64,000 nt of DNA from NCBI RefSeq assembly GCF_020911885.1, contig NZ_CP087132.1, positions 868,001-932,000 of the forward strand, in the 5' to 3' direction. Below are positions 42,567 to 51,283 of the stretch, piece by piece (the stretch's first letter is position 1; each line of letters opens with the position of its first letter). The notes below the pieces were generated by a model. It saw nothing but the letters and a program-made list of their open reading frames with translations. It was not told where the DNA came from and did not search any database. Position numbers and translations under genes: made by a program. Origin of the DNA: Flavobacterium acetivorans. Its GTDB lineage: Bacteria > Bacteroidota > Bacteroidia > Flavobacteriales > Flavobacteriaceae.

Positions 42567-43625
42567 TTAATCTGCTGCTAGTTTAGACTGAATACTCAAC
42601 ACTACTTTCTCAGGAATAATCGTTCGCATGGCCTCTTCATAGCCTGCTACTTTTTTATTCCCATAGACCGAAGTAGGTAAAAATGGGTACTTTTCTCTAT
42701 CAGAAACCAGAGCATTTTCAATAGGCTGATTAAATGGCATAAATCCGGCATAAGGATGTGTGGCGCCCCAAAGCGTAATGACTTTTACGCCAAGCATAGC
42801 CGCAATATGGGCGTTTCCGGAATCCATTGACAGCATCACATCCAGATTACTGATCAATTCTAATTCCTGTTGAAACTTGATTTTTCCCGCCATATTGATG
42901 ACGTTTTCTTTATTGGAAGAAAGCGAATCTAAGACTTCGATTTCTTTTTTTCCACCTCCAAAAAGCAGTATTTTATAATTACTATTTTCGGCCAATTGAT
43001 CGATTACTTCTTGCATCAAATCAATCGGATACACCTTAGAATCATATTGCGCAAAAGGTGCAATTCCAATTAATTGTTCGTAATTTTCTCCTATTAAATC
43101 TAAAATTTCATCCTTTAAAACTGCTTTTTCAGGAAAAATGGGATGGGATAAATTTATCGAAAAACCAAGTTTTTCAAACACTTTCGCGTGTCTTTCAAAC
43201 ATCGTTGTAAGTGGTTTGAAATCCTTATTTTCGGCTCGGGTTAAGGCTTTTTTCTCCGACCGGCCTTTATCCGTATAAGCCATTTTTTTTCCGCTCAGGG
43301 CAAAAAGTGATCTGACAATTTTAGATCGCAAAACGTTGTGCAAATCGGCGAAAGCATCAATCCGAAGTTGTTTTACATCTTGAAACAATCGCAACAAACC
43401 CAAGAATCCTTTATGGCGCTGCTTTTCATCGAAAGCAAAAAAAGATACATTAGGAATTCCTTCGAAAAAAGCTTTGAAAAAAGGACGGGAAATCACCGTG
43501 ATTTTAACTTCGGGATGCTGATTTACAAAAGCACGTAAAACAGGCACCGTCATGGCGACATCTCCCATTGCGGAAAGTCTCATGACGGCTATATGCTGAA
43601 TTTTACTTGACAATTTAGCTGCCAA
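42567..43625 (-). CDS. Glycosyltransferase family 9 (heptosyltransferase-like)
   Basis: 352 residues, GT-B fold. N-terminus AVMRLSAMGDVAMTVPVLRAF and the C-terminal NLDVMLSMDSGNAHIAAMLGVKVITLWGAT are GT9 hallmarks. It probably adds a heptose or similar sugar to lipopolysaccharide core. The start codon in this frame is TTG (43623-43625), directly next to the stop of the DUF4254 gene, implying tight coupling; the first ATG would cut into the core fold. Confidence 0.9.
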   Translation of the reverse strand: MAAKLSSKIQHIAVMRLSAMGDVAMTVPVLRAFVNQHPEVKITVISRPFFKAFFEGIPNVSFFAFDEKQRHKGFLGLLRLFQDVKQLRIDAFADLHNVLRSKIVRSLFALSGKKMAYTDKGRSEKKALTRAENKDFKPLTTMFERHAKVFEKLGFSINLSHPIFPEKAVLKDEILDLIGENYEQLIGIAPFAQYDSKVYPIDLMQEVIDQLAENSNYKILLFGGGKKEIEVLDSLSSNKENVINMAGKIKFQQELELISNLDVMLSMDSGNAHIAAMLGVKVITLWGATHPYAGFMPFNQPIENALVSDREKYPFLPTSVYGNKKVAGYEEAMRTIIPEKVVLSIQSKLAAD

Positions 43626-44231
43626 TTATTTTTTTCCTTGGTACAAAACCGGATTCAAATCATCGTCGTTGTACATTTTCATCTGCTTGTACACCTTCAT
43701 GAATTTATCGCCGTTTTCAATGTCGGTTAATAAATCATCAATAGCAGTTGACAAATCGGTTCTTTGTTCCAATAAAATATTCAATTTTGCTTGACATTTG
43801 TCTCTGTGTTCCTGAGAAGCTTCAGTACGAGTCGCTTCCTCATTCATATGGTAAATCTTTAATGCCAAAATTGACAACCTGTCAAAAGCCCAAGCTGGAC
43901 TTTCTGAATTGATTTTTGCACCTTCTTTCACTTTTACGTTGCTGAATTTTTGCAAAAAATAACTGTCAATATATTCCACCATGTCCGTGCGTTCCTGATT
44001 GGAAGCATCGATTCTTCTTTTCAAAGTCAAAGCAGCAACCGGATCAATATTCGGATCACGAATGATATCTTCAAAATGCCATTGTACTGTATCGATCCAA
44101 TTTTTTAGGTATAGTAAATGTTCGAATTTATCCTTTGGGAAAGGATTATTTATAGGTTGATCTACATTATCAAATTGATGGTAATCTTTGATACTTTGTT
44201 CGAAAACGGAATACGCTAATTTTGAAAACAT
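43626..44231 (-). CDS. DUF4254 family protein
   Basis: 201 residues, helical and charged, no signal or membrane part (KLAYSVFEQSIKDYHQFDN; NWIDTVQWHFEDIIRDPNID; RRIDASNQERTDMVEYID). DUF4254 genes often precede GT9 genes in Bacteroidota, as here, so a role beside lipopolysaccharide sugar transfer is suggested by context only. A TATCTTTG -7 box lies about 20 bases upstream on the minus strand. Confidence 0.82.
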   Translation of the reverse strand: MFSKLAYSVFEQSIKDYHQFDNVDQPINNPFPKDKFEHLLYLKNWIDTVQWHFEDIIRDPNIDPVAALTLKRRIDASNQERTDMVEYIDSYFLQKFSNVKVKEGAKINSESPAWAFDRLSILALKIYHMNEEATRTEASQEHRDKCQAKLNILLEQRTDLSTAIDDLLTDIENGDKFMKVYKQMKMYNDDDLNPVLYQGKK

Positions 44232-44251
44232 CTTTTTATATTTTATGGTTA

Positions 44252-44259
44252 CAAAGATA
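44252..44259 (-). promoter_or_regulatory. -7 box (TATCTTTG) for the DUF4254-GT9 operon
   Basis: Exact consensus on the minus strand, 20 bases before the DUF4254 ATG, in the divergent gap with upp. Confidence 0.55.
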
Positions 44260-44352
44260 CTTTTTATACTTTTATAAAAAAATCACAAATCACAAATCTA
44301 TTTCGAAAGTCTGAAAGGGCAACACATTTGATTTGGAAATTAAAATTCTCTT

Positions 44353-45006
44353 ATGCAAATTCACCATTTATCAGAAACCAATAGTGTTCTCAACCATTTT
44401 TTGGGTCAAATCAGAAATGTCAATGTACACAATGACAGTATGCGTTTTCGACGAAATATTGAGCGTATTGGCGAAATTATGGCCTATGAAATGAGTAAGG
44501 AATTGCATTATACAGCGATCGAAATCCAAACCCCACTCGGAATTAAAAAAACTACAGAAATTAAAGATCAATTGGTTTTGTGTTCTATCCTACGCGCCGG
44601 ATTGACATTGCATATGGGATTTTTAAATTATTTTGACAGTGCTCAAAACGGCTTTGTTTCGGCTTACAGACACCATCCAAATAACGATGATTATTTTGAT
44701 ATTCTTGTAGAATACCAAGCCATCGCAGAAATTAATGATAACTACTTATTGCTACTTGATCCTATGCTCGCCACAGGACAGTCTATTGTTGCCGTTTTTA
44801 ATAAATTGATGGAAAGAGGCACGCCAAAAGAGATTCATATTGCCGTTATCATAGCCGCTCCTGAAGGGATTGCTTATCTTGAAAAACACTTGCCAGACCG
44901 CTGCCATCTTTGGATCGCCTCTATTGACGAAAAACTAAATGAACACAGTTATATTGTGCCAGGACTTGGCGATGCAGGAGATTTGGCCTACGGAAATAAA
45001 TTATAA
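44353..45006 (+). CDS. upp: Uracil phosphoribosyltransferase
   Basis: 217 residues, normal length. PRPP loop LLLLDPMLATGQSIV, uracil-binding end YIVPGLGDAGDLAYGN, and the IRNVNVHNDSMRFRRNIERI N-terminal block. It converts uracil and PRPP to UMP in the pyrimidine salvage pathway. Its last six bases overlap the end of the convergent DUF6427 gene. Confidence 0.97.
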   Translation: MQIHHLSETNSVLNHFLGQIRNVNVHNDSMRFRRNIERIGEIMAYEMSKELHYTAIEIQTPLGIKKTTEIKDQLVLCSILRAGLTLHMGFLNYFDSAQNGFVSAYRHHPNNDDYFDILVEYQAIAEINDNYLLLLDPMLATGQSIVAVFNKLMERGTPKEIHIAVIIAAPEGIAYLEKHLPDRCHLWIASIDEKLNEHSYIVPGLGDAGDLAYGNKL

Positions 45007-45930
45007 TTGGGAAAAAAACGCAAATAAACTACAAACAATAAGTACTGTTAATACCATTTCCTGTTTCAATTTAAGTTGTGGCATTTCAATATGACTGCTT
45101 GCTAAAATAGCCAAAGGAGTAATGGTAAACACCAGTAAATCATTGCTTTTATTAGCCGAAACTAAGAAAATCAATACACCAATAAAAAAAGAGGCAATAA
45201 TCTTTTTGTAGGAGCTATGTAAAATCTGTGGTCTGTTTGACAATGTAGAAAACATCGAAATGATAAAAAATAAAGCCACGGTTGCATAAATAGACAAGGC
45301 ACCGTTCTGGTAATTATTAGTAAAATAATTAATCTCAAAATTAGTTTTTACACTACGGCTAATATATTCTATTGAATTTAAATCGAATACCAGCGAAAAA
45401 AAAGTAAAAATAGTTCCTACAACAACCAAGGCTATAAATGGTAAAATCCAGTTTCTGTAATCTCTTGAAACGTGAAAAATGATAGAAATAAAAACCAATA
45501 CAATATATAGAATACTCCAAAAATGAAATAAAGAGGCCGCAAAAATCCACAAGGAAGCATCAAATATTTTTTCTTTGGACGCTTTTAATGATTGAAGGGA
45601 AATCAATCTTCGCAACGCCAAAAGAAGGAAAAAATTAGCCAAAAGCAAGTTTGTATTCCCTAAAAACGTGGGGAAAAAAAGTAAAAACAACAAATAAAAT
45701 AATATGATATAACTGCTGTCTTTACTAAGGCCGTTCTTCTTAGAAATGAAATTAGTAATAAAAACCGATGCTAATAAAATAGTGAGCAGGCCTATTTTCT
45801 CTAAAATCAAAACAAGCGAATTAGTCCAGGCTAAATCTTGAATCTGAAAAAGAAAAAAGAAAACCAGTATCAAAAATACGACCAACGAAAAATTTAATGG
45901 TGTAGATTTTTTAAAAACACTTGTAATCAT
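45001..45930 (-). CDS. DUF6427 family membrane protein
   Basis: 309 residues with about nine hydrophobic helices and a charged N-terminus (ITSVFKKSTPLNFSLVVFL). Pattern and place match DUF6427, a Bacteroidota membrane family found between upp and purD. It overlaps upp by 6 bases at its 3' end. Function unknown. Confidence 0.75.
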   Translation of the reverse strand: MITSVFKKSTPLNFSLVVFLILVFFFLFQIQDLAWTNSLVLILEKIGLLTILLASVFITNFISKKNGLSKDSSYIILFYLLFLLFFPTFLGNTNLLLANFFLLLALRRLISLQSLKASKEKIFDASLWIFAASLFHFWSILYIVLVFISIIFHVSRDYRNWILPFIALVVVGTIFTFFSLVFDLNSIEYISRSVKTNFEINYFTNNYQNGALSIYATVALFFIISMFSTLSNRPQILHSSYKKIIASFFIGVLIFLVSANKSNDLLVFTITPLAILASSHIEMPQLKLKQEMVLTVLIVCSLFAFFSQL

Positions 45931-45950
45931 AAGGATATTTTATACTTTTG
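45921..45950 (+). promoter_or_regulatory. Promoter of the DUF6341 gene
   Basis: TTG (45921-45923), 19-base spacer, TACTTTTG (45943-45950): exact Bacteroidota consensus. It overlaps the 5' end of the divergent DUF6427 gene and lies about 125 bases upstream of the DUF6341 ATG. Confidence 0.7.
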
Positions 45951-46073
45951 TGACTGTAAATATAGTACTTGTTTAAAAAGGAAACTCTGCAAGTTCAAAA
46001 AGATTCTTAACAAAGAAGAATGTTTAGTAATGAAGCTCCTTTAAAACATCTAATAAAATTAATTTTATACATT

Positions 46074-46304
46074 ATGAAAGCATTTTTCGAAGGAATAGAA
46101 TACTTATTTGTAAATGTTTTATTTGCTCCCCTTGATTTTTTACGTTCTTTAGAGTTAAAATCTTGGTTTGCAGCAAATTCAATCAACTGGATTTTTATGA
46201 TTATTTGTGCTGCTGCAATGTTATATTGGATCAAACAATTAAGAATTTTTGATGCGGCAGGAACAGAAAACCAAGACACAACTGCTCATTCTTTTTTAAA
46301 GTAA
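46074..46304 (+). CDS. DUF6341 family small membrane protein
   Basis: 76 residues from the ATG at 46074, MKAFFEGIEYLFVNVLFAPLDFLRSLEL, with a second helix NSINWIFMIICAAAMLYWI; the longer frame from 46020 has no family-like start. This tiny family accompanies upp and purD in Flavobacteria and is sometimes wrongly named uracil phosphoribosyltransferase. Function unknown. Confidence 0.75.
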   Translation: MKAFFEGIEYLFVNVLFAPLDFLRSLELKSWFAANSINWIFMIICAAAMLYWIKQLRIFDAAGTENQDTTAHSFLK

Positions 46305-46329
46305 TATTAAAAAAAGAAGATATTGGAAA

Positions 46330-47604
46330 CTATTTTAAGTCGTTTCCAATATCTTTTCTAAAATACATCTTATCAAAATTTAGTTTATCTATGTTTTGGT
46401 AAGATTTTTTTATGGCTTGTTCAAAGTCATCCCCGTAAGAAGTTACCGCTAAAACTCTTCCTCCATTAGAAACAACATCTCCGTTATCTAATTTTGTTCC
46501 GGCATGAAAAACGATAGAATCCGTTATATTTTCCAAACCTGAAATTACTTTTCCTTTTTCAAAATCTTCCGGATATCCACCAGATACCACCATAATGGTA
46601 GTCGCGCTTCTCTGATCAATTTCTAAGGTAATTTCATCCAGTTTTTCATTGGCTACAGCCAAAAATAACTCGACTAAATCCGTTTTCAATCTTGGAACAA
46701 CCACTTCGGTTTCCGGGTCACCCATTCTTACATTGTATTCAATTACGATTGGCTCGTTTTTGACATTGATTAATCCTATAAAAACAAAACCTTTATACGG
46801 AATTCCATCTTTCTGGAAACCGTCAATAGTTGGTTTTACAATTCGTGTTTCAATCTTTTCCATCAATACGGCATCAACATAAGGAACCGGAGAAACAGCT
46901 CCCATTCCACCTGTATTCAAGCCCGTATCGCCTTCGCCAATGCGTTTATAATCTTTGGCTGTTGGTAAAATTTTATAGTTTTTACCATCGGTAAGCACAA
47001 AACAACTCAATTCTATTCCGTCAAGGAATTCCTCGATAACTACTTTTGAACTCGCAGCACCAAATTTTTGATGAACCAACATGTTTCTTAATTCATCTTG
47101 GGCTTCAGCCAAATCTTGAATGATCAAAACCCCTTTTCCGGCTGCTAGTCCGTCTGCTTTCAAAACATAAGGAGGTTGCAAAGTGGCTAAAAATTCGCAT
47201 CCTTTTTCTACCGTCTCGGCAGTAAAACTATCGTAAGCCGCAGTTGGAATATTATGTTTTACCAAAAATTCTTTGGCAAATTCTTTACTTCCTTCGAGTT
47301 GTGCTCCTATTTTTGAAGGTCCAATCACCGGAATATGTTTTAAATCGGCATCATTCAAAAAGAAATCATAGATTCCTTTTACCAATGGATCTTCGGGACC
47401 TACAACAACCATGTCGATTTTTTCAGCCAAAGCAAAAGCTTTTATCGCATCAAAATCAGTTACGCCTATATTTACATTGGTTGCTATTGAAGCCGTTCCT
47501 GCATTACCCGGAGCTACAAAAAGTTTGTCGCAAAGTGGACTTTGAATCATTTTCCATGCAAATGCATGTTCTCTTCCTCCTGAACCCAATAATAAAATAG
47601 TCAT
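46330..47604 (-). CDS. purD: Phosphoribosylamine-glycine ligase
   Basis: 424 residues, ATP-grasp enzyme of purine synthesis. N-terminus MTILLLGSGGREHAFAWKM, then VVVGPEDPLVKGIYDF, the ATP-grasp VLKADGLAAGKGVLI, and YNVRMGDPETEVV near the catalytic Mg site. It makes GAR from PRA and glycine. It has its own promoter at 47629-47657. Confidence 0.97.
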   Translation of the reverse strand: MTILLLGSGGREHAFAWKMIQSPLCDKLFVAPGNAGTASIATNVNIGVTDFDAIKAFALAEKIDMVVVGPEDPLVKGIYDFFLNDADLKHIPVIGPSKIGAQLEGSKEFAKEFLVKHNIPTAAYDSFTAETVEKGCEFLATLQPPYVLKADGLAAGKGVLIIQDLAEAQDELRNMLVHQKFGAASSKVVIEEFLDGIELSCFVLTDGKNYKILPTAKDYKRIGEGDTGLNTGGMGAVSPVPYVDAVLMEKIETRIVKPTIDGFQKDGIPYKGFVFIGLINVKNEPIVIEYNVRMGDPETEVVVPRLKTDLVELFLAVANEKLDEITLEIDQRSATTIMVVSGGYPEDFEKGKVISGLENITDSIVFHAGTKLDNGDVVSNGGRVLAVTSYGDDFEQAIKKSYQNIDKLNFDKMYFRKDIGNDLK

Positions 47605-47628
47605 CTGTTGTTGTTTTTAGTTGTGCTG

Positions 47629-47657
47629 CAAAAATAGGTTGTTTTAAAGTTTACCAA
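47629..47657 (-). promoter_or_regulatory. Promoter of purD
   Basis: On the minus strand TTG (plus 47655-47657), an 18-base spacer, and TATTTTTG (plus 47629-47636) lie 25 bases before the purD ATG. No purine riboswitch is apparent in the short leader. Confidence 0.65.
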
Positions 47658-47724
47658 AAGAGATTCGGCTAAAAAATTAAATAAAACCAGCGATTTCTTT
47701 TCTTATTTTTGATAAAATTAGTTT

Positions 47725-48594
47725 ATGAATCATAAAATAAAAACATCCGTTTTTCAGTTTTTGAGCTTTTTGCCCAATCCTTTGGGCGTTAAGCTATACC
47801 ATAAACTACAATATTTCTCCGAAAACAAGAATTTAAATCTAAAACTAAAAAGTTCCGAAAATACATTTAACAGCTTTCTTACCATTTGTAAGCTGTTGAA
47901 AATAGAGCCTGACAACAAATCAATTATTGAAATTGGCTCCGGATGGTTACCTATTATTCCTTATTTATTTATCTTTAAAGGCAAAGCAAAGCGCGTTTAT
48001 ACCTATGATTTGAATGAACATTATCAGGAAAATTCGATTGTAGATTTTAATGCCGTTTTTTCAAAAGAGTACAATCAAATTATTGACATTCCTAAAAAAG
48101 GAAAATACAGCCTTCCAAAAGAGCTTGTTTATTTTCCTTCACAAAATATAATTACAGCGGAAATTCCAAAAGCAGAAATCGTTTTTTCAAGGTTTGTCCT
48201 TGAACATGTCACTCCCGAAGATATTGCAGAAATGCATATGAAATTTAAAAATACACTTGAAAAAGGATCCCATATCGTTCATTTTATTTCGCCGAGTGAT
48301 CACAGAGCTTATTCTGATCCGTCCTTGTCCCTTCACGATTTTTTAAAATACGATCAAAAAGAATGGAATCGTATCCAAACCAAATTTGATTATCACAACA
48401 GATTAAGGCTTCCGCAATACTTGGAAATTTTCAAATCTTTGGATTATGAAATTATATATTTAACTTTCGATAGCGTCAAAAAAGATTCTGAACAACATTG
48501 TTTGTTTAAGAATATTGAAATACACTCTGATTATAAAAATTATTCAGACGAAGAATTAACAGCCGGAAATATTAATATTGTTCTAAAAGTATAA
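47725..48594 (+). CDS. Class I SAM-dependent methyltransferase
   Basis: 289 residues. The SAM site is NKSIIEIGSGWLPIIPYLF (motif I, IEIGSG, near residue 72), and AEIVFSRFVLEHVTPEDIAEMH is the motif following strand beta4. The N-terminal part is a basic helical segment. The methyl acceptor is unknown. Its stop overlaps the ATG of the CoA-ligase-like gene by one base, so the two are coupled. Confidence 0.88.
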   Translation: MNHKIKTSVFQFLSFLPNPLGVKLYHKLQYFSENKNLNLKLKSSENTFNSFLTICKLLKIEPDNKSIIEIGSGWLPIIPYLFIFKGKAKRVYTYDLNEHYQENSIVDFNAVFSKEYNQIIDIPKKGKYSLPKELVYFPSQNIITAEIPKAEIVFSRFVLEHVTPEDIAEMHMKFKNTLEKGSHIVHFISPSDHRAYSDPSLSLHDFLKYDQKEWNRIQTKFDYHNRLRLPQYLEIFKSLDYEIIYLTFDSVKKDSEQHCLFKNIEIHSDYKNYSDEELTAGNINIVLKV

Positions 48595-49907
48595 TGCTGA
48601 AATTATTCGATTTAACGCTAAAATTCAATGGCTATCCGATAAAAGAGGCCAAGGCCGAATTGCGAAAAATTGTAGCTCAATCAACAACAGAACATCAACT
48701 ATTTATCGAAAATAAAAAAAGAGAAATTGTTGAATTTCATCTGCAAAACAATGCCTTTTATCAACAATTAGTAGGTTCAAAAACATTTAAGAGTTGGGGA
48801 GATTTACCCATTTTAAACAAACAAAATTTACAAAAACCATTGAATGAAAGATTATCCAATGGTTACAATTCTAAAAATACGTACGTTAACAAAACATCTG
48901 GTTCCAGTGGCGATCCTTTTATTTTTGCCAAAGACAAATACTGTCATGCGCTGACTTGGGCTTCGTATATGTATCGTTTTGGCTGGTTTGGCATTGATTT
49001 TAACCGTTCTATTCAGGCACGTTTTTATGGCATTCCTTTGGATTTCATTGGTAACAAAAAAGAACGTTTTAAGGACTTTTTGAGCAAACGTTTCCGCTTT
49101 CCTGTTTTTGATTTATCAGATCAGGCTTTAGAAAAAGTGTTGAAAAAATTTGAAAATACTAAATTCGATTACCTCAACGGTTACACTAGTTCCCTTGTTT
49201 TGTTTGGCAAATTTTTACGGAAGCAAAACCTCATCTTAAAAGAAATTTGTCCTACATTGAAAGTCTGCATGGTGACTTCAGAAATGCTTTTTGAAGAAGA
49301 TAAAATACTTCTCGAAACCCAATTCGGAATCCCAATTATCAATGAATACGGCGCTTCCGAACTGGATCTAATAGCTTTTGAAAATCCCGAAGGCAAATGG
49401 CAAGTAAATACCGAAACGCTATTTGTAGAGATTCTGGATGACAAAAATAATGTATTGCCTTATGGCCAAGAAGGTCGCATTGTGATTACATCTTTGTTCA
49501 ACAAAGCGCATCCTTTTATTCGATATGATATTGGCGATATTGGGATTTTGGATGCGAAAAGTACTTTGGATAAACCGATTCTTAAGAAATTAATTGGTCG
49601 TACCAATGATGTTGCGCTTTTACCAAGCGGAAAAAAATCGCCAGGTTTGACTTTTTATTATGTGACCAAAAGCATCATTGAAGATGACGGAAACGTCAAA
49701 GAATTTATCATCAAACAAACCAAAATAGATGCTTTTGAAATAGAATATGTCAGTGAAACCGAATTAAATTTGGAACAAATCCAAAAAATAAAACAAGCGA
49801 TTGCTTTGTATTTGGAACCAAATTTAGCCTTTAAATTCACTAGAAAAAACGCTTTAGAAAGAAGTAATCGTGGCAAATTGAAGCAGTTTACTTCTCTGCT
49901 GAAATAA
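48594..49907 (+). CDS. Phenylacetate-CoA ligase-like adenylate-forming protein (PaaK/CapK)
   Basis: 437 residues. The AMP-binding P-loop is TSGSSGDPFIF (about 99-109), with YASSL-like YGASELDLIAFE and the hinge FIRYDIGDIG. PaaK/CapK members without CoA-ligase partners are found in capsule and exopolysaccharide clusters. With the coupled methyltransferase and GT2/UXS downstream, a role in decorating a surface glycan is likely (inference); CoA ligation cannot be assumed. Confidence 0.85.
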   Translation: MLKLFDLTLKFNGYPIKEAKAELRKIVAQSTTEHQLFIENKKREIVEFHLQNNAFYQQLVGSKTFKSWGDLPILNKQNLQKPLNERLSNGYNSKNTYVNKTSGSSGDPFIFAKDKYCHALTWASYMYRFGWFGIDFNRSIQARFYGIPLDFIGNKKERFKDFLSKRFRFPVFDLSDQALEKVLKKFENTKFDYLNGYTSSLVLFGKFLRKQNLILKEICPTLKVCMVTSEMLFEEDKILLETQFGIPIINEYGASELDLIAFENPEGKWQVNTETLFVEILDDKNNVLPYGQEGRIVITSLFNKAHPFIRYDIGDIGILDAKSTLDKPILKKLIGRTNDVALLPSGKKSPGLTFYYVTKSIIEDDGNVKEFIIKQTKIDAFEIEYVSETELNLEQIQKIKQAIALYLEPNLAFKFTRKNALERSNRGKLKQFTSLLK

Positions 49908-49955
49908 GATTTGAAGTTGAAAAATACAAGACCAAATTTAAAAAAATATAAATCT

Positions 49956-50483
49956 ATGGATGAAAATTTGATGCTTTCTGAAGAAACCATTTCTAATAAA
50001 ATCTACTTTATTAGAAATCAAAAAGTAATGTTAGATAGAGATTTAGCTCAACTTTATGGAGTTGAAACCAAAAGATTAAAAGAACAAGTAAAAAGAAATT
50101 TATCCCGATTTCCAACAGATTTCATGTTTCAACTGTCTAAAACGGAATTTGAAAATTGGAGGTCGCAATTTGCGACCTCCAATTCTGAGAAGATGGGTTT
50201 GCGTTATGCCCCAATGGCCTTCACAGAACATGGAGTCCTAATGTTGTCAAGTGTTTTGAATAGCGACAAAGCCATTCAAACCAACATTCAAATTATGCGT
50301 ATTTTTACCAAAGTGAGACAAATGCTCTTGGACACCACCGAAATGAAATTGGATATTGCCCAAATTCAGAGGAAACTGGAAAATCAAGGCAAAAATATTG
50401 AACTGGTTTTCTTTTATTTGGATGAACTAACAGAGAAAAAAGAAGATGCAATGCCAAGAACAAAAATTGGTTATAAAAAATAA
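49956..50483 (+). CDS. ORF6N domain protein (phage antirepressor-like)
   Basis: 175 residues from the ATG at 49956. The ORF6N domain (about 8-95) starts ISNKIYFIRNQKVMLDRDLAQLYGVETKRLKEQVKRN and ends APMAFTEHGVLMLSSVLNSDKA. A helical tail follows. Such proteins occur in phages and bacterial genomes and are thought to bind DNA. A palindrome of 31 bases (50154-50184) encodes part of the domain (NWRSQFATSN). It follows the ligase gene by 48 bases and is convergent with the GT2 gene. Confidence 0.85.
   Translation: MDENLMLSEETISNKIYFIRNQKVMLDRDLAQLYGVETKRLKEQVKRNLSRFPTDFMFQLSKTEFENWRSQFATSNSEKMGLRYAPMAFTEHGVLMLSSVLNSDKAIQTNIQIMRIFTKVRQMLLDTTEMKLDIAQIQRKLENQGKNIELVFFYLDELTEKKEDAMPRTKIGYKK
50154..50184. 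repeat. 31-bp near-perfect palindrome inside the ORF6N gene
   Basis: Arms AATTGGAGGTCGCAA (50154-50168) and TTGCGACCTCCAATT (50170-50184) with a single central T. It stays in frame and encodes NWRSQFATSN, a block many ORF6N proteins share at this place. Confidence 0.93.
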
Positions 50484-51254
50484 TCAGATGCTTTTACAAT
50501 AAAGTGGTTTTATAATCAATTGCGTAAACAAAAAACCAGTCATACAAAGTAAGGAAACCCCAAAATTATAACCGTGAAAGTTTCTGTAAACGGCAAAATT
50601 ATGTTTCAATAAATCCAATTTTGAGGCAGAAATGGAGTTGGTTCTAATTCTGTAAAAAGCCAAACTCTCGGGAACAGCTTGCGCCTTTTTTATTTTTTTT
50701 AAAACAGAAAGCCAATGCATCCAATCTTGTCGTTTTCTAATTGGAGAAATCTCCATTTTCCCGAAATAACTGACATCATAAATCCCGGTAAGATTCCCAA
50801 TATAGTTGCAAAAAAACAATTGTCTATAGGAGAGATTTTGTGGCGCTTCTACCCTTTTATTCAACAATTCACCCTCTTCGTCAATCCAATCGTAGTAGGA
50901 AAAAGTGAATGGTAAATTGTTCTCCTTCAAAAAATTAAGCTGTTTTTCAAGTTTTTTAGGTTTCCATAAATCATCGGCATCCAAAAAAGAAATGTATCTA
51001 CCCGAAGCTTTTGACACTCCTAAATTTCGGGCAATTCCAGTTCCTGAATTCGTATTGAGTCGATGAAACTGAATTCTTTCATCCTTTTGCATCATTTCTA
51101 AAATAATTGAACTTGAATTATCTGTAGAACAATCATCAACCAAGATGATTTCCCAATTGTGATACGTTTGTTTTTGAACAGACTCGACCGCTTCTGCAAT
51201 GAATTTTTCAGAATTATAAATTGGAATTATTATAGATACTAAGGGTAATTCCAT
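50484..51254 (-). CDS. Glycosyltransferase family 2
   Basis: 256 residues, GT-A fold. N-terminus PLVSIIIPIYNSEKFIAEAV, then NWEIILVDDCSTDNSS, GRYISFLDADDLWKPKK with the DxD. A C-terminal hydrophobic segment (LCMTGFLFTQLIIKPLY) suggests membrane association. It should add one sugar to a surface polysaccharide. Its stop lies next to that of the convergent ORF6N gene. Confidence 0.93.
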   Translation of the reverse strand: MELPLVSIIIPIYNSEKFIAEAVESVQKQTYHNWEIILVDDCSTDNSSSIILEMMQKDERIQFHRLNTNSGTGIARNLGVSKASGRYISFLDADDLWKPKKLEKQLNFLKENNLPFTFSYYDWIDEEGELLNKRVEAPQNLSYRQLFFCNYIGNLTGIYDVSYFGKMEISPIRKRQDWMHWLSVLKKIKKAQAVPESLAFYRIRTNSISASKLDLLKHNFAVYRNFHGYNFGVSLLCMTGFLFTQLIIKPLYCKSI

Positions 51255-51283
51255 TTTTTAAATGATTTATCTTTCCTTATTTC

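Noticed and set aside
47244..47600. 118-codon open frame on plus
   Set aside because: Lies entirely antisense to purD, which is unambiguous; the frame is a shadow of codon bias.
49911..49955. Longer start of the ORF6N gene
   Set aside because: The extra 15 residues are not like the family, and MDENL is the better N-terminus.
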